Of a DNA stretch of 49,338 nucleotides, positions 42,741 to 49,338 are shown piece after piece. The stretch covers positions 1 to 49,338 of the forward strand of contig JACQYR010000115.1 of the NCBI GenBank assembly GCA_016208115.1, written 5' to 3'. Within the stretch, counting starts at the first letter, position 1. Each line of letters opens with the position of its first letter. The notes under the pieces were generated by a model. It saw only the letters and a program-made list of their open reading frames with translations. It was not told the DNA's origin and searched no databases. Made by a program: the position numbers and the translations under genes. This DNA is from Desulfarculus sp. GTDB lineage: Bacteria; Desulfobacterota; Desulfarculia; Desulfarculales; Desulfarculaceae.

Positions 42741-43727
42741 ATGGCCATGCCCGGCGAAGCCATGGCAGCATCCGCTGGCTACTATTTCTCCGTGTCGCCG
42801 CTGCTGCTTTTTCCGCAGTCGCGGGGCGATTTTGGGGTGTACTTGCGCCTCAAGGACCGCTACATGCTCTGGGCCCACCCCGACGAGCCCTTCAGCGCCC
42901 AGAACCTCAAGAACCTCAGCGCCAACGGCGTGGAGGAGGTCTACGTGCTCACGGCCCACCGCGAGCAGTTCGAGGCCTACCTGGAGCGCAACCTGGGCCA
43001 GGTGCTCAGCGACGACGCCACTCCCATGGCTGCCCGGGCCAAGGTCTTCTACAACGCCTCGGTGGGCCTGGTCAGGGATGTCTTCCAGAACCGGCTGCCC
43101 GCCAGCCTGGGCGTGGAGCAGCACCAGAAGCTCCTGCGCTTCGCCTCCCTGGGGGTGCGCTTTTTGCTGCGCGAGGACTCCATCAAGAGCCTGGCCTCAC
43201 TCATCTCCCACCACTACCAGACTTACAGCCACTGCGTGCACGTTTTTGTCTACGCCACGGCCATGCTGGGACGCCTGGGCCTAGCCGAGGAGTCCCTGGT
43301 GCGGATCGGCCTGGGCGCCCTGTTGCACGACATCGGCAAGAGCAAGATTTCCAGGAGGATTTTAAACAAGCCCGGCAAGCTCACCGACAGCGAACGCCAG
43401 TTGGTGCAGGGGCATCCCATCCTGGGGGCCGGGCTGTGTGCCCAAGTGCCCCTGAGTCAGGAGACCCTCAACGGCATTCTCTTCCATCACGAGTGGGTGG
43501 ACGGCAGCGGTTATCCCGCCGGACTGAGCGGCCCGGATATCCCCCTGCCGGTGAAGGTGCTGGCCGTGGCCGACGTCTACGACGCCCTGGTGAGCAAACG
43601 GGCCTATGCCCCGGCCCGCGCCGCCTTCGACGCCTTGTCGGTGATGCGCCAGGAGCTGGACACCCATTTGGACCCCGAGGCCTACAAGGAGCTGGTGCTG
43701 GTGCTCAGCGGCGCGGAGATCGTGTGA
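42741..43727 (+). CDS. HD-GYP domain protein (probable c-di-GMP phosphodiesterase)
   Basis: A 328-residue protein. An N-terminal PilZ-unlike sensor region (YYFSVSPLLLFPQSRGDF by its ends, YLRLKDRYMLWAHPDEPF) resembles the DUF3391-type module often paired with HD-GYP. The HD motif is LLHDIGK (His196-Asp197), the partner His residues are in QGHPILG and ILFHHEWVDGSGYPAGL, with the GYP at 257-259, and ADVYDALVSKRAYAP supplies the last metal ligand. All canonical metal ligands seem present, so hydrolysis of c-di-GMP is likely. The start is ATG 42741; ATG 42747 is an alternative. In context it could regulate EPS or motility, which is inference. Confidence 0.9.
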   Translation: MAMPGEAMAASAGYYFSVSPLLLFPQSRGDFGVYLRLKDRYMLWAHPDEPFSAQNLKNLSANGVEEVYVLTAHREQFEAYLERNLGQVLSDDATPMAARAKVFYNASVGLVRDVFQNRLPASLGVEQHQKLLRFASLGVRFLLREDSIKSLASLISHHYQTYSHCVHVFVYATAMLGRLGLAEESLVRIGLGALLHDIGKSKISRRILNKPGKLTDSERQLVQGHPILGAGLCAQVPLSQETLNGILFHHEWVDGSGYPAGLSGPDIPLPVKVLAVADVYDALVSKRAYAPARAAFDALSVMRQELDTHLDPEAYKELVLVLSGAEIV

Positions 43728-43762
43728 GGCCAATGTCAGGGAAGCTATAACGGCGGACCGAA

Positions 43763-43868
43763 GCGCGCCATGGACGGCGCGCCGGGCGCGCAAGCGCCCG
43801 GGAGCCCAGGCAAAACCACGCTTTTGCCTGGGCGAGGCCCAAAAAATACAAGGATGTATTTTTTGGGC
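43763..43868. repeat. Multi-hairpin intergenic element, copy 2
   Basis: Four perfect hairpins stand side by side: GCGCGCC/GGCGCGC (43763-43769/43776-43782, loop ATGGAC); CGGGCGC/GCGCCCG (43783-43789/43794-43800, loop GCAA); GCCCAGGCAAAA/TTTTGCCTGGGC (43804-43815/43822-43833, loop CCACGC); GCCCAAAAAATACA/TGTATTTTTTGGGC (43837-43850/43855-43868, loop AGGA). The element lies between convergent genes and may terminate both transcripts. It shares motifs with the element at 40083-40202. Confidence 0.85.
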
Positions 43869-43881
43869 GTCAAGAAATAGT

Positions 43882-44559
43882 TTAGCCCGGCAGGTCCGGG
43901 CTGCTAAGGGCCTGGGCGATGCGCTGGGCCGCCTGCCTGAGGCTGGCGGCGATCTTCTCCAGGCGTCCGGGGGTCAGTGAGCTGGTGAAGCCTACCGACC
44001 ACAGGGCCGCCGGCAGCCCGGCCTGGGCGCCCAGGGGCGCGGCCGCGCCCCACACCCCCACCAGATACTCGTCGCGCTCCAGGGCGTAGCCTTGCCGGCG
44101 CACTTGGTCCACCTGCTGGCGGAAGGCCTGGGGGTCGGTGACGGTGTGGGGAGTATGGGCCTTGAGCCCCTGGGCCATGATCTGCTCCAGCCTGGCCGGG
44201 GGCATGCCGGCCAGGAAAACCTTGCCCACCGCCCCGGCGGTGAGCGGCAGGCGGGTGCCCGCCCCGGCGGCGATGCTCAGCTCCGGCCCGGCCAGGTCGC
44301 GCAGGCGGGCGTGCACGAAACCCCGGCCAGCCAGGGTGGCCACCAGGGGACCCAGGCCGTAGCGCTTGCTCACGGGGTCGCGGGTCAAGGCCCCGTGGTC
44401 CTCCAGTTGCTGGCAAAGGCCAAAGACCGTGCCCTTGCTGATGCCCAGCATGCGGGCCAGGTCGCTGATGCCCAGGCCGCCGTGGCTCTCGGCCACCATC
44501 TCCAGAATCTTGAGTGCCCGCCCCACCGAGGGGGCGCGATAGGCGGTGCTCACGGGCAT
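43882..44559 (-). CDS. IclR-family transcriptional regulator, apparently shortened
   Basis: A 225-residue protein with an N-terminal winged helix-turn-helix (SVGRALKILEMVAESHGGLGISDLARMLGISKGTVF by its ends SVGRALKILEMVAE and LGISKGTVFGL) and an effector domain with GTRLPLTAGAVGKVFLAG and GYALERDEYLVGVWGAAAPL. Compared with usual family length (about 250), some 30-35 residues seem missing in frame between RLRDLAGPEL and SIAAGAG, where the first strands of the effector domain normally lie. The sequence still looks coding throughout. ATG 44559 follows GGAGAG at 8-base spacing. The target may be the nearby alcohol dehydrogenase operon. Confidence 0.82.
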   Translation of the reverse strand: MPVSTAYRAPSVGRALKILEMVAESHGGLGISDLARMLGISKGTVFGLCQQLEDHGALTRDPVSKRYGLGPLVATLAGRGFVHARLRDLAGPELSIAAGAGTRLPLTAGAVGKVFLAGMPPARLEQIMAQGLKAHTPHTVTDPQAFRQQVDQVRRQGYALERDEYLVGVWGAAAPLGAQAGLPAALWSVGFTSSLTPGRLEKIAASLRQAAQRIAQALSSPDLPG

Positions 44560-44592
44560 GTGGGTTCTCTCCAGTGAACATATGATAAGCCA

Positions 44593-44620
44593 TAATTACT
44601 GAGTTTGGCTATAAAGTCAA
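44593..44620 (-). promoter_or_regulatory. Probable promoter of the IclR gene
   Basis: On the minus strand TTGACT (44615-44620) and TAATTA (44593-44598) are 16 bases apart, about 34 bases upstream of the start codon, in an AT-rich island. Confidence 0.5.
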
Positions 44621-44798
44621 GATGCCATTAACCATGTGGCCCATGACGGGTTTAGCGGGCTTTTGCCTGGTGGCGGGTGAGATGGGTCTTAGGAATGGCT
44701 TGTCGGATGGCGGGCGTGGGCGATCCTGCCCGTCAAGTTATTGACTAACCAAGCCCCAGAGGTGGGCGGGCTGGGGCGCCAGGGGCGCGCGCGGGGCT

Positions 44799-44981
44799 TT
44801 AGGCGTAGGCATTTAGCCCGCGTCCCCTCTCCCGGCCGGTCTTATCGTCGTTGGCGGCCCCGGAGTTCTGCTCGCGGGGCAGCACCTTCTGGCTGCGGGC
44901 CTTGTCCTGGCGGCGGCGCAAGACCCCGCTGGACGAGACTGCCTCCTTAATGGGCGATAGCTTGCTCATGTCCGCTAGCAT
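44799..44981 (-). CDS. Small basic protein of unknown function
   Basis: A 60-residue open frame from ATG 44981 with a very strong Shine-Dalgarno AGGAGGT at 6-base spacing, the main reason to call it a gene. The sequence starts MLADMSKLSPIKEAVSSSG and continues with a charged, probably disordered tail (RRRQDKARSQKVLPRE, DDKTGRERGRG). No cysteine, signal peptide or membrane segment is present. The DNA word CCGGTCTTATCG occurs at its 3' end and again just upstream of its start. I do not recognise a family. Confidence 0.6.
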   Translation of the reverse strand: MLADMSKLSPIKEAVSSSGVLRRRQDKARSQKVLPREQNSGAANDDKTGRERGRGLNAYA

Positions 44982-45032
44982 GACCGCACCTCCTGCCGGT
45001 CTTATCGGCCACCAGCGCTAGGGACTTTAGGC

Positions 45033-45065
45033 CCGGTGCCCGGGCGGGCATAAACGGGTCGGGTG
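45033..45065. repeat. 33-base direct repeat, copy 1
   Basis: Begins CCGGTGCCCGGGCGGGCA and ends ACGGGTCGGGTG. It matches 45133-45165 with 2 mismatches, exactly 100 bases apart; similarity continues more weakly to the left. Confidence 0.8.
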
Positions 45066-45132
45066 GTCCTGCGCCGCGAACGGGCGCGGTCGGCTCCCGT
45101 TGGCGGGTGTTGACACCTCGGGGGCTTGGGGT

Positions 45133-45165
45133 CCGGTGCCCGGGCGGGCACATACGGGTCGGGTG
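45133..45165. repeat. 33-base direct repeat, copy 2
   Basis: Second copy of the repeat at 45033-45065, differing at two positions (CATAAACG in copy 1, CACATACG here). It lies in the 243-base gap between the small basic protein and the hybrid kinase stop, where no gene is visible. Confidence 0.8.
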
Positions 45166-45224
45166 AGCCAGCCAGCCGCCAATCATTCTTTACCGTGCTG
45201 GTCATTTTCTGGATTAGCCCCTGA

Positions 45225-47267
45225 TTACTGGTCAAGCGCCTTCCTGACCGCGCCCAGCAAGTCCGCCCGGAGAAAGGGCTTGGCCAGGTAACCCTGGGCA
45301 CCCGCCTCCAGCGCGGACTTGACCTGGCTGCGGGCTGAGTAGCCGCTGATGACCACCACCTTGGCTTGCGGGTTGAGGGCCAGGATTTTTTTGAGGCAGT
45401 TTCGTCCGCCCATGCCCGGCATGCTCAGGTCCATGATGACCAAGTCAATGGCTCCGGGGTTGGCCCGGTATATCTCCAGAGCCTCCTCGCCATTGCGGGC
45501 GGTGCGCACCTGATAGCCCTGGGCCCTCAGGGTATGGGCGCCCAAATCCCGCAGGGCCTCCTCATCGTCCACCAACAGGACGCATTCCGCGCCGCCCAAG
45601 GGCGCCTCTGGCGAGAGCGGTGTTTGCCTCTCCGCGCTGGCGCTTTCTTTTAAAACCGGCAGGTAAATCTTGAAGACAGTGCCCGCATCAGGCTCGCTGT
45701 AGCAATAAATGTAGCCCTCATGGTCGGCCACGATGCCGTAGACCGTGGACAAGCCCAGGCCGGTGCCCTTGCCCACTCCCTTGGTGGTATAGAAGGGATC
45801 GAAGATTTTCTCTCGAGTCGCTTCGTCCATGCCTAGGCCAGTATCGGAAACCGTGAGCAAGACGTAGGAGCCCGGCCTCACCTCCAGGTGTTGATGGCAG
45901 AAATCGTTGGTCAGGGCCACGTTCTGGGTTTCGAAAACCAGGCTGCCGCCGTCTGGCATGGCGTCGGCGGCGTTGGTGGCCAGGTTCAGCAGCACCTGCT
46001 CCATCTGGTTGGCGTCGGCCAGGACGTAACCCAAGTCCGGGGCCAAGTGGGTCTCTATGGCGATCATGCGCGGAAGGGTATGCTCCAGGATTTCCTGGAT
46101 ATGGCCCACGCATTGGTTAAGCACGATGGGGTGTTTGTCCGATTCGCCCTTGCGGCTGAAGGTCATTATTTTCTTGACCAGTTTGCCCGCCCGCTGGGCC
46201 GCGCCCAGTACCTGGATCATGGCCCTGCGGGCGCCATCTCCAGGAGGGGACATCTCCAGGGCCATCTCGCTATAACCCATTATCACGCTTAATATATTAT
46301 TGAAGTCGTGGGCTATGCCCCCGGCGAGGGTGCCCACGGCCTCCATTTTTTGCGCCTGCCGCAACTGCCTCTCGACGCGTTCCTTTTCCTCCTCGGCCTG
46401 CTTGCGCTGGGTGATGTCCATGGCCACGCCATCCCAGAGCACCGTTTGGCCGGCCAAGGTCCGGGGAGTGGAAGATATGTGAAACCAGGCCAAGCGGCCG
46501 CTGGACAGGCGGCACGGCACTTCCAAGTTGAAGGGGCTGAGTTGGCGCAAAGCCCGCTCCTCCATGGCCTGCATGGCCGGCCTGAATTGGGGCAATACCT
46601 GGTTATAGATCACCGAGGCATCCGCCAGCACGGCCTCCTCGCTCACTTCTAGGAGCCGCTCGATATTGCCGCTGACATAGAGGAACCGCCGCTGGCTGTC
46701 GGGATAGGTGGCCAGTTGGTAGACCAGGGCGTTGGGCAGGTTGCTGGCCAGCAGGCGCAGCCGCTCTTCGCTCTCCCGCAGGGCTTCCTCGGCCTTGAGG
46801 CGGTCGCTGATGTCCCAGCCCACGAAAACCAGGTAAGCCTGGCCGGCAAAGGCCACCTCGCGCGCGTTGTACTCGATGGGCAGCCGCGCGCGCGCCTGGC
46901 TGATGAAAAAACACCGGCCCTCGGCCACCAGGGGACCCGGCCCGGTGCCGCCCCGCAGCAGGCCGCCCAAGGGCGAGGAGGCCTCGTACTCGACCAGGTC
47001 GGGCAGCGGCGTGCCCTTGAGTTCGCCGGTGGATCTGGCCAGCATGGTGCCCGCGGTGTGGTTGGCGTCGGCCACCCTGAGGTCCGAGGCTTTTATCAAT
47101 AAGATGGCGTTGTTGCTGTGGTCCAGCAGGGCGCGGAAGCGTTCCAGTTCCACCAGCCGCGATTGCAGTTGAGCATAATAGCTCTTGCGCAGGGAGCGCT
47201 CCCCCAGGCCGATAAGCTTTTGCCGCAACGATTCAGGGTCTTCTGGCCGATCAGAGCGCCCGGGCAT
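45225..47267 (-). CDS. PAS-containing hybrid histidine kinase with receiver domain
   Basis: A 680-residue cytoplasmic protein without clear membrane helices. Two PAS domains precede the kinase core: ALLDHSNNAILLIKASDLRV begins the first and LLASNLPNALVYQLATYP the second, each followed by a linker (DISDRLKAEE, DITQRKQAEE). The kinase has His320 in AGGIAHDFNNIL, an N box NLATNAADAMPDGG, a G1 box DTGLGMDEATREKIFDPFYTTK (by its ends) and GTGLGLSTVYGIV. The receiver has Asp613 in IMDLSMPGMGG and the Lys in LAKPF. It overlaps the alcohol dehydrogenase 3' end by 17 bases; GAGGG precedes ATG 47267. The absence of an output domain suggests phosphorelay to another protein. Confidence 0.93.
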   Translation of the reverse strand: MPGRSDRPEDPESLRQKLIGLGERSLRKSYYAQLQSRLVELERFRALLDHSNNAILLIKASDLRVADANHTAGTMLARSTGELKGTPLPDLVEYEASSPLGGLLRGGTGPGPLVAEGRCFFISQARARLPIEYNAREVAFAGQAYLVFVGWDISDRLKAEEALRESEERLRLLASNLPNALVYQLATYPDSQRRFLYVSGNIERLLEVSEEAVLADASVIYNQVLPQFRPAMQAMEERALRQLSPFNLEVPCRLSSGRLAWFHISSTPRTLAGQTVLWDGVAMDITQRKQAEEEKERVERQLRQAQKMEAVGTLAGGIAHDFNNILSVIMGYSEMALEMSPPGDGARRAMIQVLGAAQRAGKLVKKIMTFSRKGESDKHPIVLNQCVGHIQEILEHTLPRMIAIETHLAPDLGYVLADANQMEQVLLNLATNAADAMPDGGSLVFETQNVALTNDFCHQHLEVRPGSYVLLTVSDTGLGMDEATREKIFDPFYTTKGVGKGTGLGLSTVYGIVADHEGYIYCYSEPDAGTVFKIYLPVLKESASAERQTPLSPEAPLGGAECVLLVDDEEALRDLGAHTLRAQGYQVRTARNGEEALEIYRANPGAIDLVIMDLSMPGMGGRNCLKKILALNPQAKVVVISGYSARSQVKSALEAGAQGYLAKPFLRADLLGAVRKALDQ

Positions 47268-48417
47268 AGATACCCTCGATATCGGCTGGACTGGCCTGAC
47301 GGGGATTGGTCAGCAGGCAGGCGTCGGCGCAGGCCTTGGCGGACAATTCCGCCAAATCCCCGTCCGTGACGCCCAGAGTGGACAGGGTGCGCGTGATGCC
47401 GGCTGCCTGCCTTAGGCGGCGCACGTGCGCCAGCAGGCAGGAAAGCAGCTCATCGTGGGGCAAACCGCCGGCCTCCAGGCCCAGGGCCAGGGCCACACCG
47501 CGGTAGCGTTCGGGCACCGCCGGGAAATTGTAGCCGATCACGTGCTCCAACAGAATGGCGTTACACTCGCCATGGGGTAGGTCCAAAAACCCGCCCAGGC
47601 TGTGGGCCATGGCGTGGACCGCGCCCAGAATGGCATTGGAGAAAGCCAGCCCGGCGTGCATGCTGGCCAGCATCAACTGGGTGCGCCGCGATAGGTTTTG
47701 GGGGTCGGCCAGGGTTGGCAAAAGATTGCCGGCCACCAGACGGATGGCCTCCAGGGCGTGCAGGTCGGTGAGGGGGGAGTTGGCAGTGGAGACATAGGCT
47801 TCTATGGCATGGGTCAGGGCGTCCAGGCCGGTGCAGGCTGTCAGGTCGCTATCCATGGTGGTGGTGGTGCGGGGGTCAATCAGCGAGACATCGGGCACCA
47901 TGGCCTTGCTCACGATGGCTATTTTCACCTTGCGGTCGGTGTCGCTGATTATGCAGAACTGGGAGACATCGGCCGCGCTGCCGGCGGTGGTGGGCAGACA
48001 GATCAGAGGGGGGATCGGCACCTCCACCTGGTCCACGCCCTCGTAGTCCAGGATATGCCCGCCGGCCACGGCCATGATGCCGATGCCCTTGGCGCAGTCC
48101 ATGGGACTGCCCCCGCCCACCGCCACGATGGCGTCGCAGCCTGCCAGCCGATAGAGTTCGGCCCCGGTCATGACCTCTTCCGCCCGGGGATTGGGCGTGA
48201 CCTCCGTAAATATAACCAGCGGCAGCCCCTCCGCCATGATGCTGTCCACCACCCTGCCGGCCCAGCCCGCGGCCTCCACGCCAGGGTCGCTCACCACCAT
48301 CACCTTGCGCGCGCCCAGGTTGGCGGCGTACTGGCCGGCCAGGTCGAGGGCGTTAAGCCCGAACACGATCTCAGGGGCCACGAATTTACGTATCTCTTCG
48401 GGAAAGCTGGGGTCCAT
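47251..48417 (-). CDS. Iron-containing alcohol dehydrogenase
   Basis: A 388-residue group III alcohol dehydrogenase. The NAD-binding loop is GGGSPMDCAKG (residues 101-111). By alignment from memory with E. coli FucO, the metal ligands are Asp199 and His203 (GLDALTHAIEAY), His268 (GAVHAMAHSLGG) and His282 (DLPHGECNA). It probably oxidises or reduces a primary alcohol/aldehyde with NAD(H). ATG 48417 follows GGGGGA at 9-base spacing; the longer open frame upstream is unlikely. It is followed by the hybrid kinase in one operon, and an IclR regulator lies 3 kb away, suggesting a locally regulated alcohol pathway. Confidence 0.94.
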   Translation of the reverse strand: MDPSFPEEIRKFVAPEIVFGLNALDLAGQYAANLGARKVMVVSDPGVEAAGWAGRVVDSIMAEGLPLVIFTEVTPNPRAEEVMTGAELYRLAGCDAIVAVGGGSPMDCAKGIGIMAVAGGHILDYEGVDQVEVPIPPLICLPTTAGSAADVSQFCIISDTDRKVKIAIVSKAMVPDVSLIDPRTTTTMDSDLTACTGLDALTHAIEAYVSTANSPLTDLHALEAIRLVAGNLLPTLADPQNLSRRTQLMLASMHAGLAFSNAILGAVHAMAHSLGGFLDLPHGECNAILLEHVIGYNFPAVPERYRGVALALGLEAGGLPHDELLSCLLAHVRRLRQAAGITRTLSTLGVTDGDLAELSAKACADACLLTNPRQASPADIEGIYARAL

Positions 48418-48541
48418 GGGCAAAAGTCCCCCTGGGTCAGTAAACGGGTCGCTACATATTATTATGACAGTACCTCTTGCCGGGGGGCTTAAAAAGATCA
48501 TGAAGGCGGCTTGGCCAGCGGTGAGCCGAATACGCCGCCGG

Positions 48542-48769
48542 CTAGCCGTACATGGGGGGGCGTGGGGCCAGGCGGGGCGTGGGGCGCGGGTCGGCCAGAC
48601 GGTTGACCATGTCGGAGACGAAGAGCAGGCAGTCATGGCGGCGGTCCCTGGAACACTGGCCCAGGGAGCGGTTCCAGGCGGTGTGGGCGCAGTGCAGGCA
48701 GAGCAAATCGGGGCTCAAGAGGGCCTGGTCATAGAAGTGGCGCAGTCTCTGCCGGGGTGTGGTTTGCAT
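48542..48769 (-). CDS. Small cysteine-rich protein of unknown function
   Basis: A 75-residue protein with a strong CAGGAGG just 4 bases before ATG 48769. Four cysteines (24, 27, 39 and 47) in the pattern C-x2-C-x11-C-x7-C, with His26, His29 and His45 nearby, suggest a zinc-binding or Fe-S knot (LLCLHCAHTAWNRSLGQC by its ends LLCLHC and GQC). The C-terminus is proline-rich and basic (RPTPRLAPRPPMYG). No family is recognised. It is 124 bases upstream of the alcohol dehydrogenase start, on the same strand. Confidence 0.65.
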   Translation of the reverse strand: MQTTPRQRLRHFYDQALLSPDLLCLHCAHTAWNRSLGQCSRDRRHDCLLFVSDMVNRLADPRPTPRLAPRPPMYG

Positions 48770-48954
48770 GGGGCCTCCTGGGATGCTCTCGCTGTGGTGT
48801 CTTGGCGGTCAGAAACTGCCGTCCGCGGCCTTTTGTTCCTAGGACATGCAGAGCCCGTGCCAAGCCGTCCGCCTCAGGCGCGGCCCTTTGCGGTTGCCAG
48901 GCCCGCGGGCGGCGTGCTAGCGTACTCCAGCCTAAGCGAGGGGTCTATTTGGGC

Positions 48955-49338
48955 ATGATTAATCTGTTGCTCCTGGCGCTGTTGGCCCTGGCGGGCCTAA
49001 GCCTCCTGGGCTGCTTGTTCTTTTTGTACCGCTACCTGGTGCGCAACAAGCTATTCCCCCAATTGCCGCGCATTTGGAGCGGCGACCGCCGCCGCTTCCT
49101 CTGGCTCTCGGCCCTGTTCGCGGTGAGCCTGGGGGCCTTCGCCCTGGTCGGATTTTTGACGCGCCCGCCGGCCGAGCCCGCGCCCCAGTTGGGCTATGCG
49201 CCCCCGGCGGCCGAGCCGGCCCCCGCGGCCCCAGCCGAGCCCACCCGCCTGGAGGCCCCGGAACTGCCCCGGCCCGACCGTGCCTCGCCCCCGCCCCCGG
49301 CCGTGGCCGCGCCAGTGCCCACGCCGGCCCGGGAGGAG
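48955..49338 (+). CDS. Membrane-anchored Pro/Ala-rich protein (3' end outside window)
   Basis: The frame opens at ATG 48955 and stays open to the window end (128 codons). Two hydrophobic segments are evident, LLLLALLALAGLSLLGCLFFLY (by its ends) near residues 4-25 and LFAVSLGAFALVGFL near 53-67, then a proline- and alanine-rich stretch with repeated AEPAP and PPPPA runs. Such a layout suits a cell-envelope protein whose functional domain lies further downstream, for example a SPOR, peptidase or TonB-like domain; this cannot be seen. A GAGGGG lies upstream at long spacing. Confidence 0.6.
   Translation, partial: MINLLLLALLALAGLSLLGCLFFLYRYLVRNKLFPQLPRIWSGDRRRFLWLSALFAVSLGAFALVGFLTRPPAEPAPQLGYAPPAAEPAPAAPAEPTRLEAPELPRPDRASPPPPAVAAPVPTPAREE

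Noticed and set aside
43763-43868. CRISPR array or tRNA cluster as an explanation for the hairpins
   Set aside because: No regular repeat-spacer periodicity and no cloverleaf or T-loop sequence; each hairpin is different.
44741-44950. 69-codon plus-strand open frame
   Set aside because: Overlaps the minus-strand small gene, which has a far stronger ribosome-binding site; the Arg/Gly/Pro-rich product looks like a shadow.
48170-48958. 262-codon plus-strand open frame upstream of the last gene
   Set aside because: Antisense to the dehydrogenase and the Cys-rich small gene; it has no motifs and its end abuts a better-supported start.

Overview
The window reads as the chromosome of a GC-rich Gram-negative bacterium, most likely a deltaproteobacterium of the Desulfarculales type. 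That placement is an inference from the very high GC content, the HU sequence, the exosortase-type exopolysaccharide (EPS) locus and the hybrid sensor kinase; no 16S rRNA gene is present. Coding density is high, and many neighbouring genes overlap by 1 or 4 bases (ATGA, GTGA or TGATG junctions), so translational coupling is common.

Layout. Positions 2-1693 hold the 3' part of a TPR protein with a degenerate GGDEF domain. About 2-41 kb is a large surface-polysaccharide region. Its left third (2-15 kb) holds sugar-tailoring and transfer genes: four GT4-type and one GT2-type glycosyltransferases, a FkbM methyltransferase, two other methyltransferases, a kinase-like protein, a Wzx-like flippase and an AsnB-type amidotransferase. 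An AEC-family permease lies at its left end. The middle (15-34.5 kb, all minus strand) is an exosortase (XrtA/EpsH-type) EPS operon. Read from its start at 34.5 kb it encodes: Wza-like export protein, outer-membrane barrel, Wzz-like co-polymerase, AAA ATPase, CpsD/TyrK-like ATPase, polyprenyl-phosphate sugar transferase, exosortase, EpsI, Wzy/ligase-like membrane protein, PaaK-like protein, deacetylase-like protein, heparinase II/III-like protein, PrsT-like TPR protein and a secreted alpha/alpha-toroid-like protein. The right part (34.8-41.3 kb) adds a NodB-type deacetylase and, on the minus strand, a GDP-mannose operon (ManC, ManA, PMM/PGM) that continues into a methyltransferase and a GNAT/FemAB-like protein. 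Mannose is therefore a likely building block of the polymer.

From 41.3 kb come housekeeping and regulatory genes: HU with a good sigma-70 promoter and intrinsic terminator, an SRP (4.5S-like) RNA, a small HTH/zinc-ribbon protein, an HD-GYP protein, an IclR regulator, an iron-containing alcohol dehydrogenase overlapping a PAS hybrid histidine kinase, two small proteins with strong ribosome-binding sites, and a membrane-anchored Pro/Ala-rich protein cut by the window edge.

The most notable feature is a set of lesions concentrated in the EPS locus: a homopolymer frameshift in a glycosyltransferase, an internal lesion with frame change in the PaaK-like gene, another in the adjacent deacetylase-like gene, an in-frame amber codon in the Wzz-like gene, and a lysine-to-arginine change in the P-loop of the tyrosine-kinase-like protein. 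Either the locus is decaying or phase-varying, or the assembly has local errors; raw reads would decide. Two related multi-hairpin intergenic elements (40.1 and 43.8 kb) and a 33-base direct repeat with a 100-base period (45.0 kb) are the clearest non-coding structures not explained by genes. No CRISPR array, insertion sequence or tRNA gene was seen.
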